Source: Panopea generosa (Eukaryota > Mollusca > Bivalvia > Adapedonta > Hiatellidae). From it: 64,000 bases of DNA. The first letter of the stretch is position 1, and every line of letters starts with the position of its first letter. The stretch covers positions 59,807,078 to 59,871,077 of the forward strand of contig CM055895.1 of the NCBI GenBank assembly GCA_029582155.1, in the 5' to 3' direction. Under the pieces are notes generated by a model. It did not search any database and had not been told where the DNA came from. It was given only the letters and a program-made list of their open reading frames with translations. Below, piece after piece: positions 24,501-34,269 of the stretch. The translations under genes and the position numbers were made by a program.

Positions 24501-25056
24501 TTTTATGTATGTACATATGTTTGGTTGTGTTTGTATATGGGCTAATTTTGTGACGTGATGATTTAAGGCAAAGGAAGAATCTCCACAGCAGAAGAAGAGA
24601 GTTGCAGTTTTGTCTATAGCTGTATTTGCACCTCCTAACGCACTTGGTGATGATCCTATAGTCGTAGATTCTACCGCTAAACTATCTTTGCAGGTGTTAA
24701 GTGCATTAGTGCTGATAGGTTTTGTCGCTGGATTTGTTATAATAGTACATTATAGACATAGGGTTAATCGTCAACAGATAGAATCAGGCGTAGATGACGT
24801 GGTACGTGATTTAAAGCTACCAAAGCTGGCGGTGTATAAAAGTTCAAGTTCAAGCCTCGGCTCGACCATACCAGATGTTCCAGTGATTACAAGCCCGTCC
24901 CATATTGTCGTGAAACCTGCACCAGTTAAACCTTCAACTAGAAAGACAAGTATTACAATTCGGAAACCACTGGATACCAAACTGAGACCCGGCTGGAATG
25001 TACCTTCACCGAAACCAAGGCGTTATACGTATAGTCCCTATATAAAGAAAGCATAA
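15498..25056 (+). CDS. mucin-like, cadherin-type single-pass membrane protein (8 exons, 674 aa)
   Basis: Proposed coding exons are 15498-15567, 16873-17760, 18345-18520, 19301-19372, 20065-20193, 20574-20661, 24137-24249 and 24568-25056. All junctions are GT..AG, phases agree, and the joined length is 2025 nt (674 codons plus TAA). Residues 1-23 form a signal peptide. About 24-300 is Ser/Thr/Asn-rich and mucin-like, with N-glycosylation sequons. About 300-420 and 420-545 are two degenerate cadherin repeats: VNVNVEDIDDCMPVF resembles the DxNDN linker of cadherins, and AVDGDL and YFEVDVIEGTVNK fit repeat strands. About 553-574 is a membrane span, and the last 100 residues form a basic, Pro/Ser-rich cytoplasmic tail. 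Cadherins mediate calcium-dependent adhesion, but the linker here (DIDDC) departs from consensus, so calcium binding is uncertain. The tail lacks a recognisable catenin-binding motif. No orthologue was identified. Confidence 0.8.
16406..16791 (+). mobile_element. small inverted-repeat element (MITE-like), copy 1
   Basis: The ends TCACTACACAG and CTGTGTAGTGA are perfect 11-bp inverted repeats. The interior matches another copy at 27605-27995, for example ATATAAAATAAGGT and AAGTCCTCAAATGCTCAT. No coding capacity. It sits in intron 1 of the cadherin-type gene, about 80 bp before exon 2. Confidence 0.75.
16873..17760 (+). CDS. exon 2: Ser/Thr-rich mucin-like region
   Basis: The acceptor TTTCCCTAG precedes 16873 and the donor GCAG|GTTTGA follows 17760. 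The 888-bp exon encodes about 296 residues dominated by Ser, Thr, Asn, Ile and Val, with several N-x-S/T sequons. This fits heavy glycosylation. Near 17515-17690 there are about four imperfect 16-17 residue repeats of the type NATVMLTSATHS. The exon ends in a Cys-containing segment (GHCSAIGCCTYGLNQLPL) that begins the first cadherin-like repeat. The frame reads on into the intron and stops at 17801, so the donor choice rests on phase agreement with the next exon. Confidence 0.75.
18027..18102 (+). repeat. short tandem repeat, 16-bp half units
   Basis: CGGACGTAAATATACA and its variant alternate about five times in the intron after exon 2. Confidence 0.8.
18345..18520 (+). CDS. exon 3: cadherin-like repeat 1, first part
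   Basis: Acceptor CTGTTGCAG and donor ACG|GTATAC. The 58 codons include NVTFNVRVTRP and YFNVSVTGQVYSLVLTKEID, with beta-strand-like alternation. Confidence 0.75.
18557..18730 (+). mobile_element. small Tigger-like MITE relic
   Basis: It contains CAAACCGGTGTAAGCGGTCG at one end and TTAAGACAGGCTTCACCG at the other, plus internal CAACCACTTGTCTT. It matches the elements at 27304-27481 and 32158-32320. The ends are degraded. Confidence 0.55.
19301..19372 (+). CDS. exon 4: cadherin-like repeat 1, middle
   Basis: Acceptor ATGGTTTCAG, donor CTT|GTGAGT. The 24 codons (including HSFQLMVSCFESG) keep the frame; the sequence fits the strand before the cadherin linker. Confidence 0.7.
20065..20193 (+). 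CDS. exon 5: cadherin linker and start of repeat 2
   Basis: Acceptor GTTAACAG, donor ATG|GTAAGT. It encodes FFVNVNVEDIDDCMPVFQ, the clearest cadherin signature in the gene. The second half of the usual DxNDNxPxF is altered to DIDDCMPVF. Confidence 0.85.
20574..20661 (+). CDS. exon 6: cadherin-like repeat 2, first part
   Basis: Acceptor TTTACAG, donor CATG|GTAACC. It encodes GELKVSPGKIQAVDGDL and an N-glycosylation sequon, NVT. AVDGDL fits the cadherin A-x-D-x-D motif. It ends in phase 1. Confidence 0.8.
22039..23378 (+). mobile_element. mariner-like element (1340 bp) with TA duplication
   Basis: The ends CGAGGGGCATTTCAAAAGTA and its near-perfect inverted partner TTTTGAAATGCCCCTCG form terminal inverted repeats of about 26 bp, flanked by TA at 22037-22038 and 23379-23380. 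Size, TIR and TA target are typical of the mariner family. It lies inside the foldback element. Confidence 0.9.
22230..23315 (+). pseudogene. mariner transposase, disrupted
   Basis: The first 166 codons (from ATG at 22230) are open and encode the paired helix-turn-helix region (AEIRGYVKTRCQLGVSAKEI and YATVTRWIKKFKSG) up to the first catalytic Asp block TGDET. The codon after TGDET, Trp in relatives (TGDETW), is TAG, and VHFFEP follows in frame. Later frames hold LHDNAPAHKS (second Asp) near 23000 and PYSPDLAPCGYFLFPKLKK near 23090-23150, in which Gly replaces the third catalytic Asp. The C-terminal NAFKNWIKRLKLC ends at a TAA near 23313. Stops and frame changes make the protein inactive. Confidence 0.85.
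24137..24249 (+). CDS. exon 7: cadherin-like repeat 2, second part
   Basis: Acceptor ATTTTCAG, donor GAG|GTAGGT. It encodes SDYFEVDVIEGTVNKTRLM, with the strand pattern expected of a cadherin repeat. The preceding 3.5-kb intron contains the nested transposons. Confidence 0.8.
24568..25056 (+). CDS. exon 8: end of repeat 2, membrane span and cytoplasmic tail
   Basis: The acceptor is ATTTAAG and the frame is phase 0 from the previous exon. After RVAVLSIAVFAPPNA a short stalk leads to the membrane span LQVLSALVLIGFVAGFVIIV, followed by the basic stop-transfer HYRHRVNR. The tail is rich in Pro, Ser, Lys and Arg and ends YSPYIKKA before TAA at 25054. Confidence 0.85.
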   Translation, partial: AKEESPQQKKRVAVLSIAVFAPPNALGDDPIVVDSTAKLSLQVLSALVLIGFVAGFVIIVHYRHRVNRQQIESGVDDVVRDLKLPKLAVYKSSSSSLGSTIPDVPVITSPSHIVVKPAPVKPSTRKTSITIRKPLDTKLRPGWNVPSPKPRRYTYSPYIKKA

Positions 25057-25614
25057 TTATAACATGAAAACCAGGAGTTGATATTGTAAGAGGATAATTA
25101 ACTGACATGCTGATTTTTTATTTCTTCTGAAAGTCATTTTTTATATAATATTGGCTACAGCGTGTAAAGGCAATTTTAATATTTTATAAAACAGACAGTA
25201 GGCAAGTATTAAAAGTTTAAAGCACTGTTTGTGTTGGTTGTTTCTCAATTAAAGTAAGTTAGATCCCACCGTCTATTGTTATATATTTTATATATTTCAG
25301 GATGCATACCACACATATAATGTTGTTGTTGTTTTTTTCGTATAAAGAATGTATTTACGTATTTCTTTTAATTCCACGATTTGAAGTGGACTCCTACCCA
25401 TCTAATCCACTAGTGATGTGTTAAGATAAAAACGTTCAATATCATTTATACTATGGTACATTTGGAAACATCGACTTACTACAAAATAGTATATATAGGC
25501 TTCCATTGGGTCCAATTTCTGTTAAAACTGCTTAACGAGATTTTTTTAACATGTAGACATGTATAATTCAACGTTGAAAACTTTCAACTTGGGTCCATTT
25601 CAACGAGAATGGAC
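25057..25614. other. 3' flank of the cadherin-type gene
   Basis: Probably 3' UTR and flank. ATTAAA at 25248-25253 is a possible poly(A) signal. No other gene seen. Confidence 0.35.
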
Positions 25615-25990
25615 TAGTTATTAACCATCTATTAATCATCTATTTATCATCTATTAACCATATATAAACCATCTATTAATCATTTTATATCCATTTATAA
25701 ATCATCTATAAATCATTTATTAATCATATATTAATCATCTATTAATCATCTTTTATTCATCTATTAATCATCTAAAAAACATATATTAATCATCTTTTAA
25801 TAATCTATTAATCATCTAATAACCATATATTAATCATCTGTTATCCATCTATAAATCATCTATTAACCATATATTAATCATCTATTAATCATCTATTAAT
25901 CATCTAATAACCATATATTAATCATCTATTATTCATCTATTAATCATATATTATCCATCTATTAATCATCTATTAATCATCTAAACCATT
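25615..25990 (+). repeat. 11-bp satellite (ATCTATTAATC)n
   Basis: About 33 imperfect tandem copies with variants such as ATATATTAACC. Confidence 0.95.
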
Positions 25991-26025
25991 GTCACAATAC
26001 ACAGGAGGCAGGAGGTATACAAAGA

Positions 26026-26122
26026 TATATATGTATAATTTTATTGTTTAATTATCCTAACTTATGCCAATGCCTAACTAATTCCAATGTTACTGTCATA
26101 ATACACAAACGTCAGGGAGTAT

Positions 26123-26168
<46 letters not shown>

Positions 26169-26185
26169 AATTTTATTGTTTAATG
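26026..26185 (+). repeat. duplicated block with (AC)n(AT)n microsatellite
   Basis: ATGTATAATTTTATTGTTTA occurs near 26031 and again near 26162, with an (AC)4 and (AT)n run at 26125-26163 between them. The frame crossing it is not coding. Confidence 0.8.
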
Positions 26186-26189
26186 ATTC

Positions 26190-27300
26190 TTACTTATGGT
26201 TTATATCACACGTGTATGCTCCGTAAACGACGTGTTTGTGTTTCCCATATCATAGGAATGGATCCAGTGATTAATTAAATATTACTTGGTTTTGCAGTCT
26301 TACTGAAATTACTTTTATATGAATATTATTATTATAATTATTGTAGTAAAAATGAAGTAATTAAGCATACATTGTATTTATTTCTCATGGGTATTGTCAT
26401 TGCAAATAAATTTCCCATTATGATAAAATCATTCCAAACTACAACTGCTTTATTCAATGTTTACAAAAAAGGAAACAGAAAGAGATAGAAGTAATCAAAG
26501 CACTTAATAGATTAATAGAATAGAGTATATGCCCTAAAACGAACAATGATTATTTTTTTTATTAATTCATGATTCTATTTTTGTTCAAATACATTCACTG
26601 TGTTATTTGTTTATATGTAAAATGACTTTTCACAACAATATGTATGCACATAGTGAGACGAATTCTGTTTCAAACTCAATTCTTCTACTTTTTCTCACAC
26701 CATATAAGTATATAAGTATGCCTTTTTCATGATCATCAATCCTCATTGAAATAAAAATGTGTTGTATAAATGTAATATAAATATATATCATATGATTCTG
26801 TCCCTTTGATACCATTTTGTTCATTTGTTGGATGTATGTATTACATTTATGAATTGTAAAAAAATATTTAATAAAAGAAAAGAGTTTCCCATTACGCCTA
26901 TGCGACCCGAGTACTTATATTGTTGTAGATGATGTTCTCATTCCAACCATTCAGTTCCATCATGAATAATAAAAAATGAAGAAACATATTTACTGTAAGT
27001 GTTACATATATAGTACTTTTTGATAATCCAAATTGTGCTTCTTCAGAAAACGTAGCCACGTATACGAAATACATCTAATATAAACATAACTGAACCTTCT
27101 TTTTCTTCTTCAAGCGCTACATATCGTTGAGTTTTAATAATTAATTTGATATCAAGTTTTCAAAATAAAACTTTATATGTCATAAAAACGATCTGATCAG
27201 AATGTCCTTTTGTAATATATATTATTTCTCTTTGTGCCTGACTTTAAACTGGCAAGGATAAAGCGTTCAGGTAAATAAACAGCAAGTGAGATGACTATAA
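26190..27300. other. AT-rich non-coding stretch
   Basis: No supported gene, RNA or repeat. Confidence 0.4.
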
Positions 27301-27303
27301 TTA

Positions 27304-27481
27304 CAGTCAAACCTGTCTTAAGCAGTCACTCAAGAGAAATAGCAAAACATAGCCACTTACGGCAAGTGGTTGCTTAAAACAAGTTGATTAAAAAATAAAA
27401 TTATAAAAGTGGTAAATAAAAATATTGCTGTTTAAAACAGGTAGTTGCTTATAGAGGTGATTACTAAATCAGATTTGTCTG
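27304..27481 (+). mobile_element. Tigger-like MITE (178 bp)
   Basis: It starts CAGTCAAACCTGTCTTAAGC and ends AGATTTGTCTG, with TA on both sides (27302-27303 and 27482-27483). The inner AAGTGGTTGCTTAAAACAAG and TTTAAAACAGGTAGTTGCTT are inverted relatives of its ends. Confidence 0.75.
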
Positions 27482-27604
27482 TATGTACACACGATTACAA
27501 GCATGGCAGAGGGCGCTATTTCAAACGAGATCATAGTTATTCCGATGCGCACTTGCATTAAACACTAAACAAAATGACACAGTTCGTCATTCCACTCAAA
27601 GATG

Positions 27605-27995
27605 TCACCACACAGTTGAAATTGTTCTTTGTTCTATATAAAATAAGGTCTAGGATTTCCATGGTAAAAAAAAAGAATTCCACATAGATTTTTCTTTAAA
27701 GTAAGTTTTTTCATAGAGGGTGAAGTGACACCGTGAGATATTTTTTTTAAAAAGAAGTCCTCAAATGCTCATATATACATGCATATGTTGAAATCCTACA
27801 AAAGTCTCTTTTTAACACCAGTGATGTCTTATTGCAGTATACGCTATACCAGCCTTTGCTCTACTCATCTGCAGCAAGAAATCACAACCACTATGAACCT
27901 TTTTGAAAATATTTCAAAACCATGTTACATAGACCTTGTTTTTAAGCGTAAGAATCATGTTACCGTGGGAACAAAGAGGTGTAACTGTGTTGTGA
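27605..27995 (+). mobile_element. small inverted-repeat element (MITE-like), copy 2
   Basis: The ends TCACCACACAG and CTGTGTTGTGA match those of the element at 16406-16791, and the interiors align with moderate divergence. The 90-codon frame inside it is not supported as a gene. Confidence 0.7.
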
Positions 27996-27999
27996 GACG

Positions 28000-28870
28000 T
28001 CTACATTATGTAAATATTACATTCTATAGTGTGTGTTCATCTGAACTTTGAATGTATCAAATTAAAAAAAAACATATACAATGCCTTTTATCTGTAATCC
28101 CTATTTAAATCATTTATGTTATATTTTGTAAATCTATCACCTTTACTTGAACAAAAACGTGAACAAAAAACAAAAACGTGTTTCACTTATTTTAAACAGT
28201 ACTTTATTTCACAACTGAAACTTTATTTGCGTGTAACTTGCAAAACGGTCATGCAGCTGTTGCATCAGTTTCTGATTGTCTACTCACATTCACCACGGTA
28301 TTTACACTGACGGTCAAACTTATTCGTTATTGAAATACTGAGCAACATAAAAACTGCTTTATAACATTGTCTAGTTTATCGGACAGAAATTGTGATTTTA
28401 GATCTAGCATCGTAATAGGAATATTGACACTGAGACTGAAACTGATCAAGTAAGTGCATTGTCTTAAACTATATACTTATGTTATTATACTAAACTACGA
28501 CAAATACACAGTTTATATATCTACACCGTGACTTATTAGAGGGTATATTTTACGGAGTATATAACGTAATGGGGTCTCAAAATTTGATTAATTAAGATTT
28601 TATTATATATGTATGTATGTTTTTAAGAAAACGTATATATTGGCAATGGTGTTTTAATCTCATACATATGTTTGGATGCGAAATGGATTAAGGATTAGTG
28701 TAAGCAATGTGAAATGAAATCTGCATGTGCTTCACTACATTCTCTTCTTCACAAAGAACATATAAGACCGTCCAAACTTAACGCATATAACCTTCCTTCC
28801 ATTCTGTTGCAGATGCTCTCCAGACAAGAAAAAAAAACGAAATAACGTACAAAATTCCGTCATTATTAAA
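28000..28870. other. AT-rich non-coding stretch
   Basis: No supported gene or repeat recognised. Confidence 0.35.
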
Positions 28871-28873
28871 GAC

Positions 28874-29027
28874 ATGGTTATAACGTCGATCCATGTTCTG
28901 AGTCTCTTTGGACTCTCTTTTTGGCTTGCCTCTACGGAACCCAGCCTAAGTATTAAGAAAGGTTTGGATATCCTGTTAAGTACTCTATTCAAATCTAAAC
29001 AAGTCAATACAGCGCAATATGGCACAG
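28874..29027 (+). CDS. possible first exon of a secreted protein
   Basis: A frame from ATG at 28874 begins MVITSIHVLSLFGLSFWLAS, which resembles a signal peptide with cleavage near ASTEP. It continues about 50 residues to a possible donor, CAGG|GTACC, near 29027. The open frame runs to 29092 without a splice. No downstream exon was found, and the opposite strand is also open here, so this may be chance. The family is not recognised. Confidence 0.25.
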
Positions 29028-29162
29028 GGTACCATCGAAATTGGATACATTCTGATTTCTACGCTTTACTTTACATTACGGTATATTCTTGACCATCTTC
29101 TACAATTTCTTTTCTTAAACATGCCTGCTAAACACACTTATGGTACAGACGCCTGTACCATA

Positions 29163-30640
29163 CGTTCAACTTCCGGTTCAGAGTAAGTTGACGTAAAAAC
29201 ACGTAAAAGGTAAGAAATATGTGATTATTCATTAGCAAAATTGTTTTTTAAGTCTAAATCAATAGTTCGACCTGTTTTTGAAACTTAAACTTGAAGACGA
29301 TATCTCATAAACATCGGGTTACGGTTTCTTTGAAAATAGTTTTCTTCTGTTCAGACGTGAGCCGATTTTAACATATAGAGCTCTACCTCGCCTTCCAAAT
29401 CGGCCTATATCGTTGTTTTAATTCCGAATTGAAGGCTTATACTTACTTGTATGTTTACTAGGGTTAATAGTATATTAAATATTATATATCATCGATCTTG
29501 TGATCTGTATCTCTATACTAGTATGCTGTCGTGCGTAAAGTTTACCCGCGATTATCGTTAATTGTCTGTTAGAGTTATCGTTCGTGTTGCTATTGTTTTG
29601 TACGTTATGTCCGCTGTATATATTTGTTATGTGTCACATGTTGTGTAAGAACGAATGATTGGATGAGAGTTGCATGTTACAAGCTAACCTTTGAGTTTCG
29701 CACCACATATAAATACCGTTTCCCTTTTTTTCTCTCTGCACACTACTGACAGGCAGCGAACAATACGTAGATTTATACACTTAGGTGGTGAATGCGAAAT
29801 TTATAGTGGTAAGTCCAATTTAGTTTTAAAAAAAACAACAAATTGTTTCAATTAGCGTAAGAAATTACGTGAATATTGTATAATTATAAGTTACCTGATC
29901 TAAAACAGTTTGGCCGCACCTTTCAATAAAACGTAGTCGATATGTAATTTTAAATAAGTGTTTAATGTATGATATATTACTTGATATGATTAGTATGTCA
30001 TTAATTCTTGTATTTTGTGTATATAATTATAAAGGGCCGGTATTTGTTACATATAGTATAAATAATGTTTGTTACAGGTGGTCCTCTTTACGAGTAAATG
30101 TATGAGAATTAAAAGTACACAAATCCAAAGTTTATTTGTAATAAATAAATCCCACGACATATAACATATAAACGTTTAACAAGTCTGACTTCTCTGACGA
30201 TACAAAACATGGTAAAACGAAATACGCCAAAATGTAATCGGTACAGAGAGTGGGGAAGTGGTACCGAACACGTTCTATGAAAATAAGAAAGAAATAATTA
30301 TGTCGAGTTGTGTGCAACGAAACTGCTGACACGACTTCTTTTTGTATTCTGTATTAGTCTTTCCCAAAACCTGATATATCCCGAATCATATGTATTAACC
30401 CCCAATGAAACAGCCGAGAATTGAGTCATGTTTAAGCTTTTATTTACCCTCGCGTTTTGAAATGGTCATTTTTGGCGAGCAGTGAACTCTATGCCAGTGT
30501 GGCCTAGTCATCAATTTTTCAGACCCGCTAGGCGATTTAGCAGTAGACTAGTAGGTTACTAGACAGTAGACAAATGTATCGCATCACTGCAAAAAAACTG
30601 ACTACTTTACACGTTTAGAGGTGGGCATACGTAGAGGTTG
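29163..30640. other. non-coding stretch with a possible TATA promoter and first exon
   Basis: TATAAATA at 29708-29715 is followed about 30 bp later by a pyrimidine-rich start region and, near 29808, by TATAGTG|GTAAGTCC, a strong donor. This could be the promoter and untranslated first exon of an unidentified plus-strand transcript. Nothing downstream could be joined to it. No other feature seen. Confidence 0.3.
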
Positions 30641-30839
30641 AAGTATCTTGTTCGTAAAACAAAGTACATGGTCACTCAATACAGAGACTGTGGCCCAGTG
30701 GGAATTCGCATCCGCCGGCTTTACAATCAGAAACAATATCATAAAAGTATTCAAATATAATGGAAATTTGGTCCATACATCATTTAAAAGACTCGGGCAT
30801 GAGCCCAGAATAAGGGGAGTACACGTTCATATGAAGAAG

Positions 30840-31761
30840 TTTGCCTTCCTTTTTGGGCTAATACTTGGTGAAACGCTTAAACGCGACTACTCATCGAAAA
30901 GATATGTCCGCGGCAGGCTCTAAATCAATGGCTATGAAAACTACAAAAACCCTGTCGTCCCTGAGAACCGACGAAAAGTTTTACTTATTCTGGGGAAAGT
31001 AAAGAAAATAGCTGAACGTGTGTGTTGATGACCCTGCACTTTCTAGAAAATGCAAAATGCCAGATCGTTGAACGGGAGACGCCTAAGCGGAATACCACTC
31101 GTCTGCGGAATTGTATTTCAGACAAATATAATTCGGGGCAATCTGACTCAATTCAATGAAAGACCGATATGTTAACGACGGTTTCAATCTGCATCTTCAG
31201 GTTGATCAGTTGATGTTAAAGTGCATCACTTAGTCGAAGTACGAGTCTGACACGGTTTCAGAATTGTATGGGGATTACTTGAATCAACATGATTTGAAAT
31301 ACCAACTAAAGGAATTTCAAACGAACTTTGAAAGTATTAAAATGCCGGACGAAGTTGCCTTATTAGATATTACAAGTTAGTTACTGTAAGCTGATGACTC
31401 AGCGTGAAGGAAAATGGCTGAGTGAAGTTTTGAAACTTTTAAACTGGTGCTGATTAAACCTGCTAACAATGCTATCAGTGAAAAATCTTTCAGTAGTCTC
31501 CGAAGAATCAAAACTTATTTGAGGTCGACAATGACACACGAACGCTTGAACAGTCTGATGACAATAAATGTACACAAGGAGTATATCGACAATTTAAATC
31601 TAGTAGACGTCGCATTGGTTGATTCTGTTTCAAAGAGGAAATTTGTATTGGCAAATTCAATTCATAAATGTTTAACTGTATTTTCAAAAATGATGTTGAT
31701 GTTATATTGTGTTGTTGTTGGTTGTAAAACTTTGGACGCCCCAATACCAATTCCTTTGTAA
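30840..31761 (+). pseudogene. decayed hAT-type transposase
   Basis: Plus-strand fragments in several frames match, in order, the C-terminal half of hAT transposases of the ZMYM1-like type: FAFLFGLILGETL near 30843; LSSLRTDEKFYLFWGKV near 30950; DDPALSRK and AEYHSSAELYFRQI near 31030-31130; then KPANNAISEKSFSSLRRIKT near 31460 and STMTHERLNSLMTINVHKEY near 31530, the hAT dimerisation region. Stops and frame changes throughout show it is dead. The frame at 30648-30923 may include the upstream part. Terminal repeats were not found. Confidence 0.7.
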
Positions 31762-32157
31762 CGCCCCTGCCATGCCATGACGTGAAATCATGCTTCGATA
31801 ATGTTACATCATTAGTTTGCTATAGAATGACTCGTGCTTGTAAAAGGGGGTTATTACAGTTCACCGATCGAATTAAGACACAGTGTGTATACTGTTATGG
31901 TAATCAGATGTACGGATGTTTATGAGAGCCTGGTTTTTTATATTTATTAATTAATTGTACATGATTCTTCTTAGGTTTAAACACGAATCATTTGTTCAAT
32001 CATTTGTCATCCAATCATAAAGCAAAATATCTTGAGAAAAAATACTTTACCATTTATCTTAATCAAACGGCAAGTAGCCCAAGATAAATTATTATTCATT
32101 ACATTAATGAGCACTTGTGTACACAATCAGCTCAGTGCACGTTACAAGAGTATACTA
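31762..32157. other. non-coding stretch
   Basis: No feature recognised. It may include the 3' end of the hAT element. Confidence 0.35.
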
Positions 32158-32320
32158 TCAAACCTGTGTAGGTAATCATCTCTGTTAAGCAACCACTTGT
32201 CTTAAGCAGCTATATTTGCGGTTTTCTATGCTGTCAGAGCATATTAACCTTATCAAGCTGCAATCTGTCTTAAAGGGCCATTGTTGTTCTTTCCTTTGAC
32301 TGGCTGCCTGAGATTTCTGA
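32158..32320 (+). mobile_element. small Tigger-like MITE relic
   Basis: ATCAAACCTGTGTAGGTAAT at the start and AACCACTTGTCTTAAGCAG inside match the family of 18557-18730 and 27304-27481. The right end is degraded. Confidence 0.55.
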
Positions 32321-33051
32321 TTAGGTGTTTCTCTCTGCATCAGTTTCAGGTTAATTCACAAAAGTGCAATTTAAAGTCCCGACATGTCAAACGAGATGAT
32401 CATAATCAAATAACACAATGCTTCTGGCCACACTTCGCTTCTGAACAAAACAAGAAATGTCCGTAGTGTTAATGTTATGAAAATTAATAAACATATTAAA
32501 TTGCCTACAAAGTTTGTCATAACTAACACGTACGCATTAGACAAAATATACAAAGTAAATATCGTTCCGTGTAAATTAATACAACTTTCAGGCTAATTCT
32601 AAAGACTGCATTGCCATTAAGTAAAATACGTTGAAACTCATTGATATAATGTTCAGTTGTACTTTTTTTAATATGTCTAAAATTCCACAAAATTTACGTG
32701 AACGTGCCAATACTGATAGAAATACACTACCGCCATATTTCAGTGCGTGGTTCTTTTATATCCCTATCACATTAAACCAATAGTTTCATCATTTGCCCTT
32801 AACATTATTCTATTCCATACAATGTAATTTGATAACCTCTTAAAAACAGTGCTCATTTCTGATTTAACTCAAGAAGTGTGCTCGAGAGAAATTCATATAA
32901 GCTTTGAGCTCATCTCCCAATCAGATTAAAATAAATGAGTTTAAACAAATAAGTACTTAAGCATTAATCATTGACTCGTGAGGCAATCCTTATATTACAT
33001 GTAACGTGCCATATTAAAATTTATATAGTTGTTATAGACTCAACCATTTAA
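32321..33051. other. non-coding stretch
   Basis: No supported gene, RNA or repeat. Confidence 0.4.
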
Positions 33052-33064
33052 CATATCTGTCTGT

Positions 33065-33097
<33 letters not shown>

Positions 33098-33101
33098 TGC
33101 C

Positions 33102-33165
<64 letters not shown>

Positions 33166-33166
33166 C
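33052..33166 (+). repeat. (CTGT)n/(CTGC)n tetranucleotide microsatellite
   Basis: About 28 tetranucleotide units; CTGC units cluster at the left and CTGT units at the right. Confidence 0.97.
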
Positions 33167-33424
33167 TTTCTCACTATAGTTTGCTTCTAAGACATTTAAG
33201 TAAAAGTGAATTATAAACATGATCCTTTTATTTTTATGTAAAGTAGTATGTGTAATTGGATTAATTCACAACTCATCTATATTCAAATAAATTCAGATTA
33301 TCCTATTAAATAATTATTTTGTCGATCAAAAAAAATATTTTATGGCAGGAAGATATACATTTGACCTCTTGAAAACATTCATAAAGTTAACTATTATTCT
33401 AAAAACCAAGAAATAGCCCTGAGA

Positions 33425-33736
33425 ATGAATCGATTACTCCTATTTCAATTATGTTTTGTTCCATACACTTTGATTTTGAAGTGTACAGTGATTGCATTAG
33501 AAACGCTCCTAGAACTCTCCGCGTCGAGGTGTTACTTAGAGGTATCATACAAGCACGCTGATTGGTCAGTTGTTTCAGTGGAAGCTAAATGGTGTTACAG
33601 AATTGAAAATACATTAGAAAGCTATGAATTGTGGAACAGGCAAGTATTGCCATGCTTTTACATTATGCATAACATGACTAAATCTGGAGATGTCAGATAT
33701 CAGGATAGACTAATTTGCCATATTGATTTAAATTAA
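33425..33736 (+). CDS. possible small secreted protein (103 aa)
   Basis: A single-exon frame from ATG at 33425 to TAA at 33734. Residues 1-24 (MNRLLLFQLCFVPYTLILKC) look like a signal peptide. The remaining ~79 residues have four Cys (in SRCYLEV, AKWCYRI, VLPCFYI and RLICHID), one N-x-T sequon (HNMT) and balanced composition unlike the AT-rich surroundings. Spacing of the Cys would allow two disulfides. No family is recognised and no promoter or poly(A) signal was firmly placed. It could be a genuine secreted peptide or a chance frame. Confidence 0.4.
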   Translation: MNRLLLFQLCFVPYTLILKCTVIALETLLELSASRCYLEVSYKHADWSVVSVEAKWCYRIENTLESYELWNRQVLPCFYIMHNMTKSGDVRYQDRLICHIDLN

Positions 33737-34260
33737 ATTAAATACTGCATAGCAAAATGTTTGCGAATGATATATTTAAATTTAAAGTTGAAATTTTGAT
33801 TATAATGCGTAAAAACATTACATGACATTCATAAATAATGTATAAATGTAACAAGTGATATATGCCTTCGCTGATGCACTCGATAAATTTGAAGATAAAA
33901 GAATAATAACGGAGTGTACGTCAAGACCGAAGTGACGACAATAAGCTAACACCTCCGTCCGCTCAATGCACTAGGTAAGGCCATTATAAATTAATTGCTA
34001 GATTATCATCCAATTTTTCTTAAAACTGGGAGGGCGTGAGGATTTTTTTTTTTAAATTTTGATGTTTTAATAAAAAAAAAAAATATATATATATTTATGA
34101 AAACAAAAAGGGTCGGGGCGGCATGAAAATTAGGGTGCGGGCGGGGATGATAATCTAACAATTAATTAAATATGGCCTAAAGTTCATTCGCCATTATTGA
34201 GCCACAAGATATTTCAAAGAAGAAAGCGTAACGGTTAAACATAAATTTAACGAAGCTAAT
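33737..34260. other. non-coding stretch
   Basis: No gene seen. A short G-rich segment near 34100-34150 and poly(A)/T runs are present. Confidence 0.35.
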
Positions 34261-34269
34261 ATTTACATA

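Noticed and set aside
25615-25990. Possible CRISPR-like array
   Set aside because: Units of 11 bp with no spacers; a plain AT-rich satellite in eukaryotic DNA.
28735-29025. Minus-strand frame of 96 codons
   Set aside because: No family resemblance or splice context; opposite a slightly better plus-strand candidate.
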